From positions 186,001 through 250,000 of the forward strand of contig NZ_AUBS01000004.1 in the NCBI RefSeq assembly GCF_000429365.1: 64,000 bases of DNA, written 5' to 3'. The position numbers and the translations under genes are program-made. The notes beneath the pieces are model-generated. The model ran no database searches. It saw nothing but the letters and a program-made list of their open reading frames with translations, and had not been told where the DNA came from. Shown piece after piece: positions 54,951 through 63,120 of this stretch (within the stretch, counting starts at the first letter, position 1; each line of letters starts with the position of its first letter). The stretch is from Pseudodonghicola xiamenensis DSM 18339 (GTDB taxonomy: Bacteria; Pseudomonadota; Alphaproteobacteria; Rhodobacterales; Rhodobacteraceae).

Positions 54951-55093
54951 CCGGCCATAGGCCGGGCCGCGCCCGACCCTCCTCCCGGGAGGGCGCATAT
55001 GTTGATGTTATGCACCGGACAGCTGCGGTGAGCACGACAGCGTCGCGCGCCGAACTGAGGGGGAATGCGCCCACCCAGGGTCGGGCGCGGCCC
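54951..55093. repeat. Long inverted repeat between cysS and cimA
   Basis: Arms GGGCCGCGCCCGACCCT (54964-54980) and its exact inverse complement AGGGTCGGGCGCGGCCC (55077-55093), 17 bp perfect. The pairing continues inward: 54985-54998 ends GGGAGGGCGCAT, matched by ATGCGCCCACCC (55065-55076), after a six-base insert in the left arm. The loop is about 66 bases. A small hairpin CCGGCC/GGCCGG (54951-54965) abuts the left arm. Confidence 0.8.
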
Positions 55094-55122
55094 TTCTCAC
55101 TCATGGTCCAAGGGAGGGGAAA

Positions 55123-56772
55123 ATGAGAGAACGCCTCTACATCTATGACACCACGCTGCGCGACGGGCAGCAGACGCAGGGGGTGCAATTCTCCACCTCC
55201 GAGAAGACCCGCATCGCCGAGGCGCTGGACAAGTTGGGCGTCGATTACATCGAAGGCGGCTGGCCCGGGGCGAACCCCACCGACAGTGCGTTTTTCGAGG
55301 CCGCCCCCAAGACCCGCGCCCGGCTGACCGCCTTCGGCATGACCAAGCGCGCCGGCCGCTCGGCCGAGAATGACGATGTTCTGGCGGCGGTGATGAACGC
55401 CGGCACCGGGGCGATCTGCCTGGTCGGCAAGACCCATGACTTCCATGTCACCGCCGCGCTCGGCATCACGCTGGAGGAGAACCTCGAGAATATCGCCGCC
55501 TCGATCGCCCATCTGGTCGCGCAAGGCCGCGAGGCGCTGTTCGATGCGGAACATTTCTTCGACGGCTACAAGGCCAATCCCGATTACGCGCTGGCCTGCC
55601 TGAAGGCCGCGCTTGGCGCCGGCGCCCGCTGGATCGTCCTCTGCGACACCAACGGCGGCACCCTGCCGGAGGAGATCGCCCGCATCGTCCGCGCGGTGAT
55701 CGCCGCCGGGATCCCGGGCGAAAACCTCGGCATTCACACCCATAACGACACCGAAAACGCCGTGGCAGGATCGCTCGCCGCGATCGAGGCCGGGGTGCGG
55801 CAGGTGCAGGGCACGCTGAACGGGCTGGGCGAACGCTGCGGCAATGCAAACCTGACGTCGATCATCCCGACGCTGTTGCTGAAGGAGCCTTTCGCGAGCG
55901 CCTTCGATACTGGTATCGACCTTGAGGCGCTGACGGGGCTGACACGGATTTCCCGCATGCTCGACGACATCCTGAACCGGGTGCCGATGAAGCAGGCACC
56001 CTATGTCGGGGCCTCGGCCTTCGCGCATAAGGCTGGGCTGCACGCCAGTGCCATCCTCAAGGACCCGACCACCTATGAACATATCGATCCGGGTGAGGTG
56101 GGCAATACCCGCATCATCCCGATGTCGAACCAGGCCGGCCAGTCGAACCTGCGCCGGCGTCTGGCCGAGGCAGGGCTTGAGGTCGCGCCCGGTGATCCGG
56201 CGCTTGGCCGCATCCTCGACCGCGTCAAGGCGCGCGAGGATGAAGGTTATGCCTATGACACCGCACAGGCGAGCTTCGAGCTGATCGCGCGGGAGGAACT
56301 GGGGCGGATGCCCGAGTTCTTCGAGGTCAAGCGCTATCGTGTCACCGTCGAACGGCGCAAGAACAAGCGCAACCGGATGGTCAGTTTTTCCGAGGCCGTG
56401 GTGGTGATCAAGGTCGACGGGCAGAAGCATATGTCGATATCCGACAGCGTGGATGCCAGCGGATCCGATCGCGGCCCGGTCAACGCGCTGGCCAAGGCGC
56501 TGGCCAAGGATCTGGGGCGCTATTCCGCGATCATCGACGACATGCGGCTGGTCGACTTCAAGGTGCGCATCACCCAGGGCGGCACCGAGGCGGTGACCCG
56601 CGTGATCATCGACAGCATCGACGGGCAGGGCCGGCGCTGGTCCACCGTCGGGGTCAGCCCGAACATAGTCGATGCCTCTTTCGAGGCGCTGCTGGACGCG
56701 ATCCGCTGGAAGCTGGTGCGCGATGTGGCGCCGGGCGCGTTGCCCGATGTCGCTCCGGTCAGGGCGGTCTGA
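55123..56772 (+). CDS. cimA: (R)-citramalate synthase
   Basis: A 549-residue enzyme of the LeuA/CimA family that condenses pyruvate with acetyl-CoA, opening the citramalate route to 2-oxobutanoate and isoleucine. The N-terminal TIM barrel has YDTTLRDGQQTQGVQFS (about 8-24), YIEGGWPGANPTDSAFF (about 42-58) and GIHTHNDTENAVAG (about 205-218) with the catalytic metal ligands; LNGLGERCGNANL follows. The C-terminal part (about 425-549) is the regulatory LeuA dimer domain. The YIEGGWPGANPTD segment is the CimA type rather than 2-isopropylmalate synthase. Start at 55123. An NDUFAF6-like gene follows three bases on. Confidence 0.92.
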   Translation: MRERLYIYDTTLRDGQQTQGVQFSTSEKTRIAEALDKLGVDYIEGGWPGANPTDSAFFEAAPKTRARLTAFGMTKRAGRSAENDDVLAAVMNAGTGAICLVGKTHDFHVTAALGITLEENLENIAASIAHLVAQGREALFDAEHFFDGYKANPDYALACLKAALGAGARWIVLCDTNGGTLPEEIARIVRAVIAAGIPGENLGIHTHNDTENAVAGSLAAIEAGVRQVQGTLNGLGERCGNANLTSIIPTLLLKEPFASAFDTGIDLEALTGLTRISRMLDDILNRVPMKQAPYVGASAFAHKAGLHASAILKDPTTYEHIDPGEVGNTRIIPMSNQAGQSNLRRRLAEAGLEVAPGDPALGRILDRVKAREDEGYAYDTAQASFELIAREELGRMPEFFEVKRYRVTVERRKNKRNRMVSFSEAVVVIKVDGQKHMSISDSVDASGSDRGPVNALAKALAKDLGRYSAIIDDMRLVDFKVRITQGGTEAVTRVIIDSIDGQGRRWSTVGVSPNIVDASFEALLDAIRWKLVRDVAPGALPDVAPVRAV

Positions 56773-56775
56773 GCG

Positions 56776-57558
56776 ATGGTCGAGGTTTCTACCGCCGATT
56801 TGAACGCCTGCGCCGATCTGGTCCGGCGGGGCGATCCTGATCGCTTTCTGGCGGCGATGGCCGCGCCGGTGGCGGCGCGCCGGGTTCTGTTCCCGCTCTA
56901 TGCGATGAATGTCGAGGTGTCGCGGGCGCCCTGGGTGACGCAGGAGGCGATCATTGCCGAAATGCGGCTGCAATGGTGGCGCGACGCGCTGGAGGAAATC
57001 GCCACCGGTGGCGTGGTGCGGCGGCATGAGGTGGTCTCCCCCCTGGCCGTGATCCTGCCTGCGGCACAAGCTGAAGCGTTGGATCAATATGTCGCTGTAA
57101 GAAGCTGGGATATATACAAAGATCCATTTGGAGATGAGGCTGGTTTCGACCGCTACATTGATCATAGCGCCGGCAGCCTGATGTGGGCCGGCGCCGCAGC
57201 TCTGGGCGCGGCAGAGGAGCCCGTGGTGCGCGCTCTTGGCTATGCCGCCGGCGTCGCCAGTTGGCTGCGCGCGGTGCCGGAGCTGGAGGCGCGCGGTCGT
57301 GTGCCGTTGCTCGACGGAACCCCCGGCGGGGTGAAGGCGCTGGCAGAGAAGGCACTGGATCGGCTGTCGGATGCGCGGGCACGACGCAGGGATGTCAGCC
57401 CGGCGGCCCGTCCGGCGCTGTTGGCCGGCTGGGAGGCGGGCACCATCCTGAAACAGGCCCGGGCTGAGCCGGGGCGGGTGGCTGCCGCGGCCCTGGGGCA
57501 GAGCGATGCGAAAAAGCGTCTGTCACTGATGGCGCGGGCGGCGTCGGGCCGCTGGTAG
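56776..57558 (+). CDS. Squalene/phytoene-synthase-fold protein, NDUFAF6-like
   Basis: A 260-residue protein of the squalene/phytoene synthase superfamily. It starts ADLVRRGDPDRFLAAMAAPV, and MRLQWWRDALEEI (about residues 64-76) matches the NDUFAF6-type group connected with complex I assembly in alphaproteobacteria rather than carotenoid makers; the strict DxxxD prenyl-diphosphate motifs are not evident. IDHSAGSLMWAGAAALG and VPLLDGTPGGVKALAEKAL follow. The three-base gap to cimA suggests co-transcription. A local AT-rich patch with unusual codons (about 57060-57160) interrupts the GC-rich gene. Terminator follows. Confidence 0.72.
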   Translation: MVEVSTADLNACADLVRRGDPDRFLAAMAAPVAARRVLFPLYAMNVEVSRAPWVTQEAIIAEMRLQWWRDALEEIATGGVVRRHEVVSPLAVILPAAQAEALDQYVAVRSWDIYKDPFGDEAGFDRYIDHSAGSLMWAGAAALGAAEEPVVRALGYAAGVASWLRAVPELEARGRVPLLDGTPGGVKALAEKALDRLSDARARRRDVSPAARPALLAGWEAGTILKQARAEPGRVAAAALGQSDAKKRLSLMARAASGRW

Positions 57559-57567
57559 CTGGTTGCG

Positions 57568-57594
57568 AAAACGGCGCCCATCGGGCGCCGTTTT
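57568..57594. terminator. Bidirectional terminator
   Basis: Perfect 12-bp stem AAAACGGCGCCC/GGGCGCCGTTTT with a three-base loop, between the convergent NDUFAF6-like and MFS genes. The arms supply A- and T-runs on both sides, so it works in both directions. Confidence 0.9.
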
Positions 57595-57623
57595 GACATG
57601 GGGGCAGGCCCGGGCCGGGGCGG

Positions 57624-58844
57624 TCAGATCGGCTCTTCGCGGGTCTCTTCGGGTTGGAACATCAGCCACAACAGCGCGCCGCCGGCCAGCACCAGGAACG
57701 GGCCCATCGCCATGTTGACGGCGGTCCAGCCCTCCTGCGGGGTGCCGCCGGAGCAGTTCATCAGCCCACCCGAGGCGAGCGAGGCCATGGTGACGCCGCC
57801 GAAGACCAGCAGGTCGTTCAGCCCCTGCATGCGGCCGCGCTCCTCAGGCGCATGCGCGCCGGCCAGCATGGTGGTGGCGCCGATGAAACCGAAGTTCCAG
57901 CCCAGCCCCAACAGAACCAGGGCGATGAAGAAATTCTCCAGCTCGACCCCGCTCAGCGCCACCGCGCCGGCGCCGGCAAGGATCGACAAGCCGGCAGCGA
58001 CCACTTTTTCGACGCCGAAGCGGGCGATCAGATGGCCGGTGAAGAACGACGGGATATACATCGCCAGCACGTGGCTTGAGACCACATCGGCGGCATTGCC
58101 CTGATCATAGCCGCAGCCGACCACCGCCAGCGGCGTCGAGGTCATCACCAGGTTCATCAGCGCATAAGAGACCATGGCGCAGATTACCGCCACGGCGATC
58201 CGCGGCGTGGTGATCAGCTCCCACCGCGTGCGGCCGCGCGGCGCGTCGGCGGCGGGGGCCTTGGGCTTCGGGATATTGATGAAGAGAAACAGCAGCGAGC
58301 CGATCACATTGACGCCGATGACCGCCAGATAGGTGCCCAGGAAGGGGATCACCATCGCCTGCGAGGTCACCTTGACCAGTTGCGGCCCGATCAGCGCCGA
58401 CAGCAGCCCGCCGGCCATGACATAGGAAATCGCCTTGGGCCGGAATTCGTCCGAGGCGGTATCGGCGGCAGCGAAGCGATAGAAGCCCTGCGCGCTCATG
58501 TAAAATCCGGTGCAGAAGGAGCCGGCCAGGAACACCGGGAAGGAGCCGAGATAGAGCCCATAGGCGCCGATCGCCCCGCCGATGGCGCCGCCGGTGACCC
58601 CCAGCAGGAACCCTGCGCGGCGGCCCCATTTCTGCATGATGGCGGAAATCGGCGTCGCTGCCAGCATCGAACCCAGCACGATCAACGAGATCGGCAGGGT
58701 GGCCAGGCAGGCATTGGTGGCCAGAGATTGGCCGGCCAACCCGCCGACGGTGAAGATCATCGGCATCTGCGCGCCCAGAAACGCCTGGGCGGCCACCAGA
58801 ACGGCCACGTTGCGCCGGGCCTTGCTGTCGTCAACTTCATACAT
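57624..58844 (-). CDS. MFS transporter
   Basis: A 406-residue inner-membrane transporter with about twelve hydrophobic segments. Family A-type motif areas include MQKWGRRAGFLLGVTGG (about 69-85, loop 2-3), LGLGWNFGFIGATTMLA and ERGRMQGLNDLLVFGG (about 340-355). The substrate is unknown; a drug-resistance or metabolite role is possible. Start at 58844. It is divergent from the DNA glycosylase gene. Confidence 0.85.
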   Translation of the reverse strand: MYEVDDSKARRNVAVLVAAQAFLGAQMPMIFTVGGLAGQSLATNACLATLPISLIVLGSMLAATPISAIMQKWGRRAGFLLGVTGGAIGGAIGAYGLYLGSFPVFLAGSFCTGFYMSAQGFYRFAAADTASDEFRPKAISYVMAGGLLSALIGPQLVKVTSQAMVIPFLGTYLAVIGVNVIGSLLFLFINIPKPKAPAADAPRGRTRWELITTPRIAVAVICAMVSYALMNLVMTSTPLAVVGCGYDQGNAADVVSSHVLAMYIPSFFTGHLIARFGVEKVVAAGLSILAGAGAVALSGVELENFFIALVLLGLGWNFGFIGATTMLAGAHAPEERGRMQGLNDLLVFGGVTMASLASGGLMNCSGGTPQEGWTAVNMAMGPFLVLAGGALLWLMFQPEETREEPI

Positions 58845-58885
58845 ATCGAATGCCTATCCGCGAATATGTCCTGCGACAAGATGGC

Positions 58886-58913
58886 TTGCCTGTATCGGTA
58901 CATTTCCTATGGT
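58886..58913 (+). promoter_or_regulatory. Promoter candidate for the DNA glycosylase gene (leaderless start)
   Basis: TTGCCT (58886-58891) and TATGGT (58908-58913) are 16 bases apart. The -10 element ends seven bases before the ATG at 58921, so transcription would begin at or next to the start codon and the mRNA would lack a leader. Confidence 0.4.
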
Positions 58914-58920
58914 TCGGCAC

Positions 58921-59553
58921 ATGACCCTTGGCCGTATCATCGAAACCCCCGACTGCGTCGCCGAAGGCGCGCGCTGGCTTGCCGCACAGGAGCCGCGCTT
59001 CGCGACCGCGCTGGAGCAGACCGGACCGCTGCCGTTGCGCCGGCGGCCCGACGGTTTTGCCGAGCTTCTGTCCGCCATCGTCAGCCAGCAGGTCAGCGTC
59101 GCATCCGCCAATGCGATCTGGGGGCGGATGCAGGACGCGCGGCTGACCGGCCCGCGCAAGATCCTCTGGGCCAGCGACGACGATCTGCGCGCTGCGGGCC
59201 TCAGCCGGCAGAAGATCCGCTATGCCCGCGCGCTCGCCGAGGCGCGGATCGACTATGCCGCGCTGTGCAGCACCCCCACCGATCAGGTGATCGCCAGGCT
59301 GACCGAGGTGCCAGGCATCGGCGTCTGGACCGCCGAAATCTATGCGATGTTCTCGCTTGGTCGTGCCGATGTCTTCGCCCCGGGCGATCTGGCCTTGCAG
59401 GAGGCCGCGCGGATCCTGTTCGATCTGCCCGAGAGGCCGCGCGAAAGGGCGCTCAGGCAGATGTCCGAGGATTGGGCGCCCTGGAGGTCTGTTGCCGCGC
59501 GGCTGCTCTGGGCCTATTACCGGGTGGCAAAGGACAGGGAAGGGATCAGATGA
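58921..59553 (+). CDS. DNA-3-methyladenine glycosylase, AlkA-like HhH-GPD family
   Basis: A 210-residue base-excision-repair enzyme for alkylated purines. It lacks the extra N-terminal domain of E. coli AlkA and has the minimal HhH-GPD core: SAIVSQQVSVASANAIWGRM (about 51-70), LTEVPGIGVWTAEIYAMFSL (helix-hairpin-helix, about 127-146) and VFAPGDLALQEAARILF, in which Asp156 is the catalytic aspartate. The start may be 58921 or the in-frame ATG at 58909; neither has a ribosome site. It overlaps the esterase gene by ATGA. Confidence 0.9.
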   Translation: MTLGRIIETPDCVAEGARWLAAQEPRFATALEQTGPLPLRRRPDGFAELLSAIVSQQVSVASANAIWGRMQDARLTGPRKILWASDDDLRAAGLSRQKIRYARALAEARIDYAALCSTPTDQVIARLTEVPGIGVWTAEIYAMFSLGRADVFAPGDLALQEAARILFDLPERPRERALRQMSEDWAPWRSVAARLLWAYYRVAKDREGIR

Positions 59554-60215
59554 CTCGTGTTCTCAATGCCGGCCGGGTTGAGCCGGTTTCGGGCGAAATC
59601 CGTTCGGCGGTGGTGTTTCTGCATGGCTATGGGGCCAATGGGGCCGATCTGCTGGGGCTGGCCGATCCGTTGGGCGAACACCTGCCCGATACGCTGTTCG
59701 TCGCCCCCGACGCCCCCGAAAGCTGCGCTGGCGCGCCCTTCGGCTTTCAATGGTTCCCGATCCCCTGGCTGGATGGATCGTCCGAGGACGCCGCCGAACG
59801 CGGCATGCAGGCGGCCGCCGCCGATATCAACGCCTTTCTCGACGCGCTGATGGTGGACGAGGACTTGCTGCCCGAACAGGTGGCTCTGGTGGGCTTTTCG
59901 CAAGGCACGATGATGAGCCTGCATGTCGCCCCGCGGCGCGAGGATCCGATTGCCGGCGTGGTCGGCTTTTCCGGCCGGTTGCTGAGCCCGGAAGCCCTGA
60001 AGGATGATGTGGTCAGCCGCATGCCGATCCTGCTGGTTCATGGCGATCAGGACGATGTGGTGCCGGTGCAATCGCTGCCCGAGGCGGCCGAGGCGCTACA
60101 GCAGGCAGGTTTCAAAGAGGTCTTTGCTCATATCGAGAAGGGCACCGCCCACGGCATCGCCCCTGACGGTCTGGGTGTGGCGCTGGCCTTCCTGCGCGAC
60201 AAGCTGGGGTTCTGA
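59550..60215 (+). CDS. Phospholipase/carboxylesterase (alpha/beta hydrolase, YpfH-like)
   Basis: A 221-residue alpha/beta hydrolase of the acyl-protein thioesterase/carboxylesterase family. The nucleophile elbow is GFSQG (Ser117), with the catalytic aspartate in VHGDQDDVVP (Asp168) and histidine in GTAHGI (His201); FLHGYGANGADLLGL forms the oxyanion side (about 23-37). Substrates are short esters or acyl thioesters; unknown here. The start lies in the ATGA overlap with the DNA glycosylase gene, so the two are coupled, for no obvious reason. Confidence 0.9.
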   Translation: MTRVLNAGRVEPVSGEIRSAVVFLHGYGANGADLLGLADPLGEHLPDTLFVAPDAPESCAGAPFGFQWFPIPWLDGSSEDAAERGMQAAAADINAFLDALMVDEDLLPEQVALVGFSQGTMMSLHVAPRREDPIAGVVGFSGRLLSPEALKDDVVSRMPILLVHGDQDDVVPVQSLPEAAEALQQAGFKEVFAHIEKGTAHGIAPDGLGVALAFLRDKLGF

Positions 60216-60243
60216 TCCGGCGCCGGCGGGTGTTGCAGCGACG

Positions 60244-61812
60244 TCAAAGCTCCAGCAGCACCTTGGCGGCGCGCAGCAGTGCCCTCGGGTTTCGGTCGCT
60301 GCGCACCATGGGCAGCGGCGCGGCTTGGCCTGTCAGCGCCTGCACCGCCGCCCGGGCGCTGCGCACCGAATATTCCACGGTGAAGACGGTATCGTGGGGC
60401 AGTTCGACGAATTGCCCCATCAGGGTGAAATTCCCGGCGCCCGCCGGCTGTGTCTTTGGCCGGTCGCCGGGGCTGCGCGGCATGAATTGGCTGGTGATAA
60501 AGGGCATCCGGCAGGGCAGCACCCGGGCGCCGTCGAACCATTGCCGCTGGCTGGGCGACAGCCGCAATTGCCAGCTCAGTTCGGCAATGATCTCCTCGCC
60601 GGTGGCCTGCCACATCGGTTTGGGGACGAAATCGCCGGGCCGGTCGCCGCGCAGCCCATAGCCCCAGAATACCGTACTGTCTTCGGGTTGGGTGCGGAAA
60701 TGCGGCTGGTTGAACATCACGAAGGACATCAGCCAACCACTGTTGCGGATCGTCACCAGCCCGCCGGTGCCGGTGGCATTGCCGGTGAAGGCTTCGAGCC
60801 AGTCGCGAAACTCGGGCCGGTCCATGGTGACGGTGAAAGAGGTCCAGGCGCTTTTGTCGATGTCGCCGGCGAAGGCCGCCGGATTGCCGAAGCCCGGATG
60901 GCGCGCCGCCAGCGCCCGCCACAGATCCCAGGACGGCGTCGGACCGGGGGCGAGTGGCGGGGCGCTGTCGGTGCTGCCGTAGCTGGCGCCGTCGGTCATC
61001 GAGCCGAGCGTGAGGAACACCCGGTCCTCGGCCCGCACTGGGATATGGCTGCCGTCGGCCAGGGCGATGCCGGTGACGTTTCGGTGGCTCTCGTCCCCCT
61101 CGATCTCCACCGCCGCGACGGTAGCGCCGCTGTCGAACCGCACGCCGCGTGTCGTCAGCCAGTCCCTCAGCGGCGCGATCACGCTGTCATATTGGTTATA
61201 GCGGGTACGCAAGACGCCCTCGATCCGGGTGAAGCCGGGGAAGAGGTGGATGAACCGCCGCAGATAGCGCCGCATCTCAACCGCCGAATGCCACGGCTGG
61301 AAGGAGAACATGGTGGACCACATGATCCAGAAATTGCTGTCGAAGAAGGGGCGGTCGAAACAGGCACCGATGGTGCGGGCGCCCAAGCGGCCTTCGGGCG
61401 TCAGGATCAGCCGGTTCAGCGCCAGGATATCAGCCGCCGACAACCCCAGATGATCCATATCCGCAGGACGTCCGTCGGCGATCAGCCGGCAGGAGGAGGC
61501 GGCGCGGACCTGGGTGTTGAAGGCCAGGATATCCTCGGTCACCGAGATTGCGGGATCGTCGGGGGAGGGGATCTGCGACAGCAGGTCCAGCGTGTTGACG
61601 AAGTTCGGCTCGAACATCCGGCCGCCGCGGGTCAGATAGCCCCATTGCGCGTCCCCGGCGCCATCGAGCGCGCCGCCCGGGTGGGGTCGGTCGTCGAGAA
61701 TGCGGATGGTCTCTGCCGCCACGCCGGCGTCGCGGATCAGATGGGTGGCGGCGGCCAGTGCGGCGATGCCGCCACCGATCATGTAATGCAGGCGGGGGGC
61801 AGGGATGGTCAT
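60244..61812 (-). CDS. Oleate hydratase (MCRA family)
   Basis: A 522-residue FAD-dependent fatty-acid hydratase that adds water to the cis double bond of oleate. The FAD-binding start YMIGGGIAALAAATHLIRDAG (in part, about 10-30) and the MCRA-type stretches GGRMFEPNFVNTLDLLSQIP (about 63-82), FFDSNFWIMWSTMFSFQPWH (about 155-174), HLFPGFTRIEGVLRTRYNQYDS (in part) and FMPRSPGDRPKTQP are characteristic. Length is close to the family. It is common in Gram-positive bacteria and less so in Rhodobacteraceae. Start at 61812. The VOC gene is 67 bases upstream on the same strand. Confidence 0.92.
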   Translation of the reverse strand: MTIPAPRLHYMIGGGIAALAAATHLIRDAGVAAETIRILDDRPHPGGALDGAGDAQWGYLTRGGRMFEPNFVNTLDLLSQIPSPDDPAISVTEDILAFNTQVRAASSCRLIADGRPADMDHLGLSAADILALNRLILTPEGRLGARTIGACFDRPFFDSNFWIMWSTMFSFQPWHSAVEMRRYLRRFIHLFPGFTRIEGVLRTRYNQYDSVIAPLRDWLTTRGVRFDSGATVAAVEIEGDESHRNVTGIALADGSHIPVRAEDRVFLTLGSMTDGASYGSTDSAPPLAPGPTPSWDLWRALAARHPGFGNPAAFAGDIDKSAWTSFTVTMDRPEFRDWLEAFTGNATGTGGLVTIRNSGWLMSFVMFNQPHFRTQPEDSTVFWGYGLRGDRPGDFVPKPMWQATGEEIIAELSWQLRLSPSQRQWFDGARVLPCRMPFITSQFMPRSPGDRPKTQPAGAGNFTLMGQFVELPHDTVFTVEYSVRSARAAVQALTGQAAPLPMVRSDRNPRALLRAAKVLLEL

Positions 61813-61879
61813 CGGGGCCTCTCCTCAACGGCGTCGGTTGCAGCTTGGCAGTGCGGTGGCGGCGCAGCCTTGCGCTGGA

Positions 61880-62308
61880 TCAATCGGCCTGCCATAGCCG
61901 CGGTTCGGCGAATTCGACCGAATTGCCCGCCGGGTCGCGGATATAGAGCGAATGGGCGCCATTCGGCCAGTCGAATTCGGCCTCGACGGCCACGCCGGCG
62001 GTAGCCAGCCGGGGGCGCAGCGCGGCGATATCCTCCCGCTCCATCGCGAAACAGACATGCCCCGCGCCTTGCGCTCCATGCGGCGGCACCGGCAGGGCGC
62101 CGGGATGCGGCGGTTTCACGGTTTCCTCGGGGTTGAAGATCAGCAGAACCCCGGCGCCGAGCCTATAGAAGACATGTCGATTGTCATGGCGGATGATCTT
62201 CGTGAGGCCCAGCAGATCGCCATAAAACCCCTCTGCCGCGTCGAGATCGCGGGCATAGAGCGCGGCTTCGAGGAGCGCGCCGGGAACGGGGGCAGGGGGC
62301 AGCGACAT
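61880..62308 (-). CDS. VOC family protein (glyoxalase/dioxygenase fold)
   Basis: A 142-residue vicinal-oxygen-chelate protein. It has LEAALYARDLDAAEGFYGDLLGL (in part, residues 12-30), a metal-ligand-like AGHVCFAMEREDIAAL (about 87-102) and SLYIRDPAGNSVEF (about 120-133) with the conserved Glu near the end. Such proteins bind a divalent metal and act as lyases, dioxygenases or resistance proteins; this one cannot be assigned. The start at 62308 matches the family N-terminus. It is 13 bases after the pseudouridine-synthase gene, so co-transcription is likely. Confidence 0.85.
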   Translation of the reverse strand: MSLPPAPVPGALLEAALYARDLDAAEGFYGDLLGLTKIIRHDNRHVFYRLGAGVLLIFNPEETVKPPHPGALPVPPHGAQGAGHVCFAMEREDIAALRPRLATAGVAVEAEFDWPNGAHSLYIRDPAGNSVEFAEPRLWQAD

Positions 62309-62321
62309 GCGCCCGAGGATA

Positions 62322-62903
62322 TCACCGACGTGGGCGTCTGTCAGGCCCCGGCGGCGGCAGGTCGTCCCAATCGCCCGGCGCCAGCCCATCCAGGCTCCAG
62401 TCGCCGATGCGCCAGCGGATCAGCCTGAGGGTGGGATGACCCACGGCGGCGGTCATGCGACGCACCTGGCGGTTCTTGCCCTCGCGAATGGTCAGTTCGA
62501 TCCAGGTGTCGGGGACGGATTTCCTCACCCGGATCGGTGGCGTTCGCGACCAGAGCGTTTCGGGTTCGTCAATCCGCCGGGCCCGGGCCGGGCGGGTGCG
62601 CCCGTCCTTCAGATCGACGCCCTCGGCCAGGGCCCTCAGCGCGGCCGCGTCGGGCAGTCCCTCGACCTGCACCAGATAGGTCTTTTCCATCTTGTGCCTG
62701 GGATCGGCGATCCGCGCCTGCAGCTTGCCGTCGTCGGTCAGCAGCATCAGCCCTTCGCTGTCGCGGTCCAGCCTGCCGCAGGGATAGACGCGCGGCACGT
62801 CGATGAATTCCGACAGGGTGCGGCGGGCCGTGCCTTCGGTGCCGCGGTCGGTGAACTGCGGCAGCACGTCGAAGGGTTTGTTGAAGCGGATCAGCCGGGT
62901 CAT
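62322..62903 (-). CDS. Pseudouridine synthase, RsuA/RluE type
   Basis: A 193-residue RNA pseudouridine synthase. The catalytic motif is in [21 protein letters not shown] (in part, Asp within [10 protein letters not shown], about residue 44); [12 protein letters not shown] and [21 protein letters not shown] (in part, about 137-157) are family marks. There is no S4 domain, so it resembles RluE, which modifies 23S rRNA. Start at 62903. A perfect DnaA box lies about 47 bases upstream. Confidence 0.9.
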   Translation of the reverse strand: MTRLIRFNKPFDVLPQFTDRGTEGTARRTLSEFIDVPRVYPCGRLDRDSEGLMLLTDDGKLQARIADPRHKMEKTYLVQVEGLPDAAALRALAEGVDLKDGRTRPARARRIDEPETLWSRTPPIRVRKSVPDTWIELTIREGKNRQVRRMTAAVGHPTLRLIRWRIGDWSLDGLAPGDWDDLPPPGPDRRPRR

Positions 62904-62949
62904 GTCGCGCGTCCTAGCGCAAAAGCGCGGCAAGGGAAACTGGCGCGCC

Positions 62950-62958
62950 TGTGGATAA
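62950..62958. promoter_or_regulatory. Isolated DnaA-box-like sequence
   Basis: TGTGGATAA, the inverse of the perfect DnaA box TTATCCACA, between the pseudouridine-synthase and HNH genes. There is one copy only, and no AT-rich unwinding region or cluster nearby, so it is not an origin; it may be chance. Confidence 0.3.
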
Positions 62959-63120
62959 CGTCATCTGCCTGTCATCTGGGCGGCGTAACGATTGCCGCGA
63001 CATCCGGTGGATCTATGGACTTGTCAGAGGTCGACCACGATATATAGTTAAATCATGGCTGGGGCGGGTTCCCCGCTCTGGCGCCGGAACGGCACTCAGG
63101 GCGAAGGCGGAGTCACGCAG

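Noticed and set aside
54926-55126. A 66-codon plus-strand frame between cysS and cimA, starting at the cysS stop.
   Set aside because: It runs through the long inverted repeat, and its sequence is explained by that repeat.
54937-57165. A minus-strand frame of about 740 codons opposite cimA and the NDUFAF6-like gene.
   Set aside because: It is antisense to cimA, which has conserved catalytic motifs, and has no recognisable domain.
60004-62004. A plus-strand frame of about 670 codons opposite the oleate hydratase gene.
   Set aside because: No family match; the minus-strand hydratase motifs are intact.
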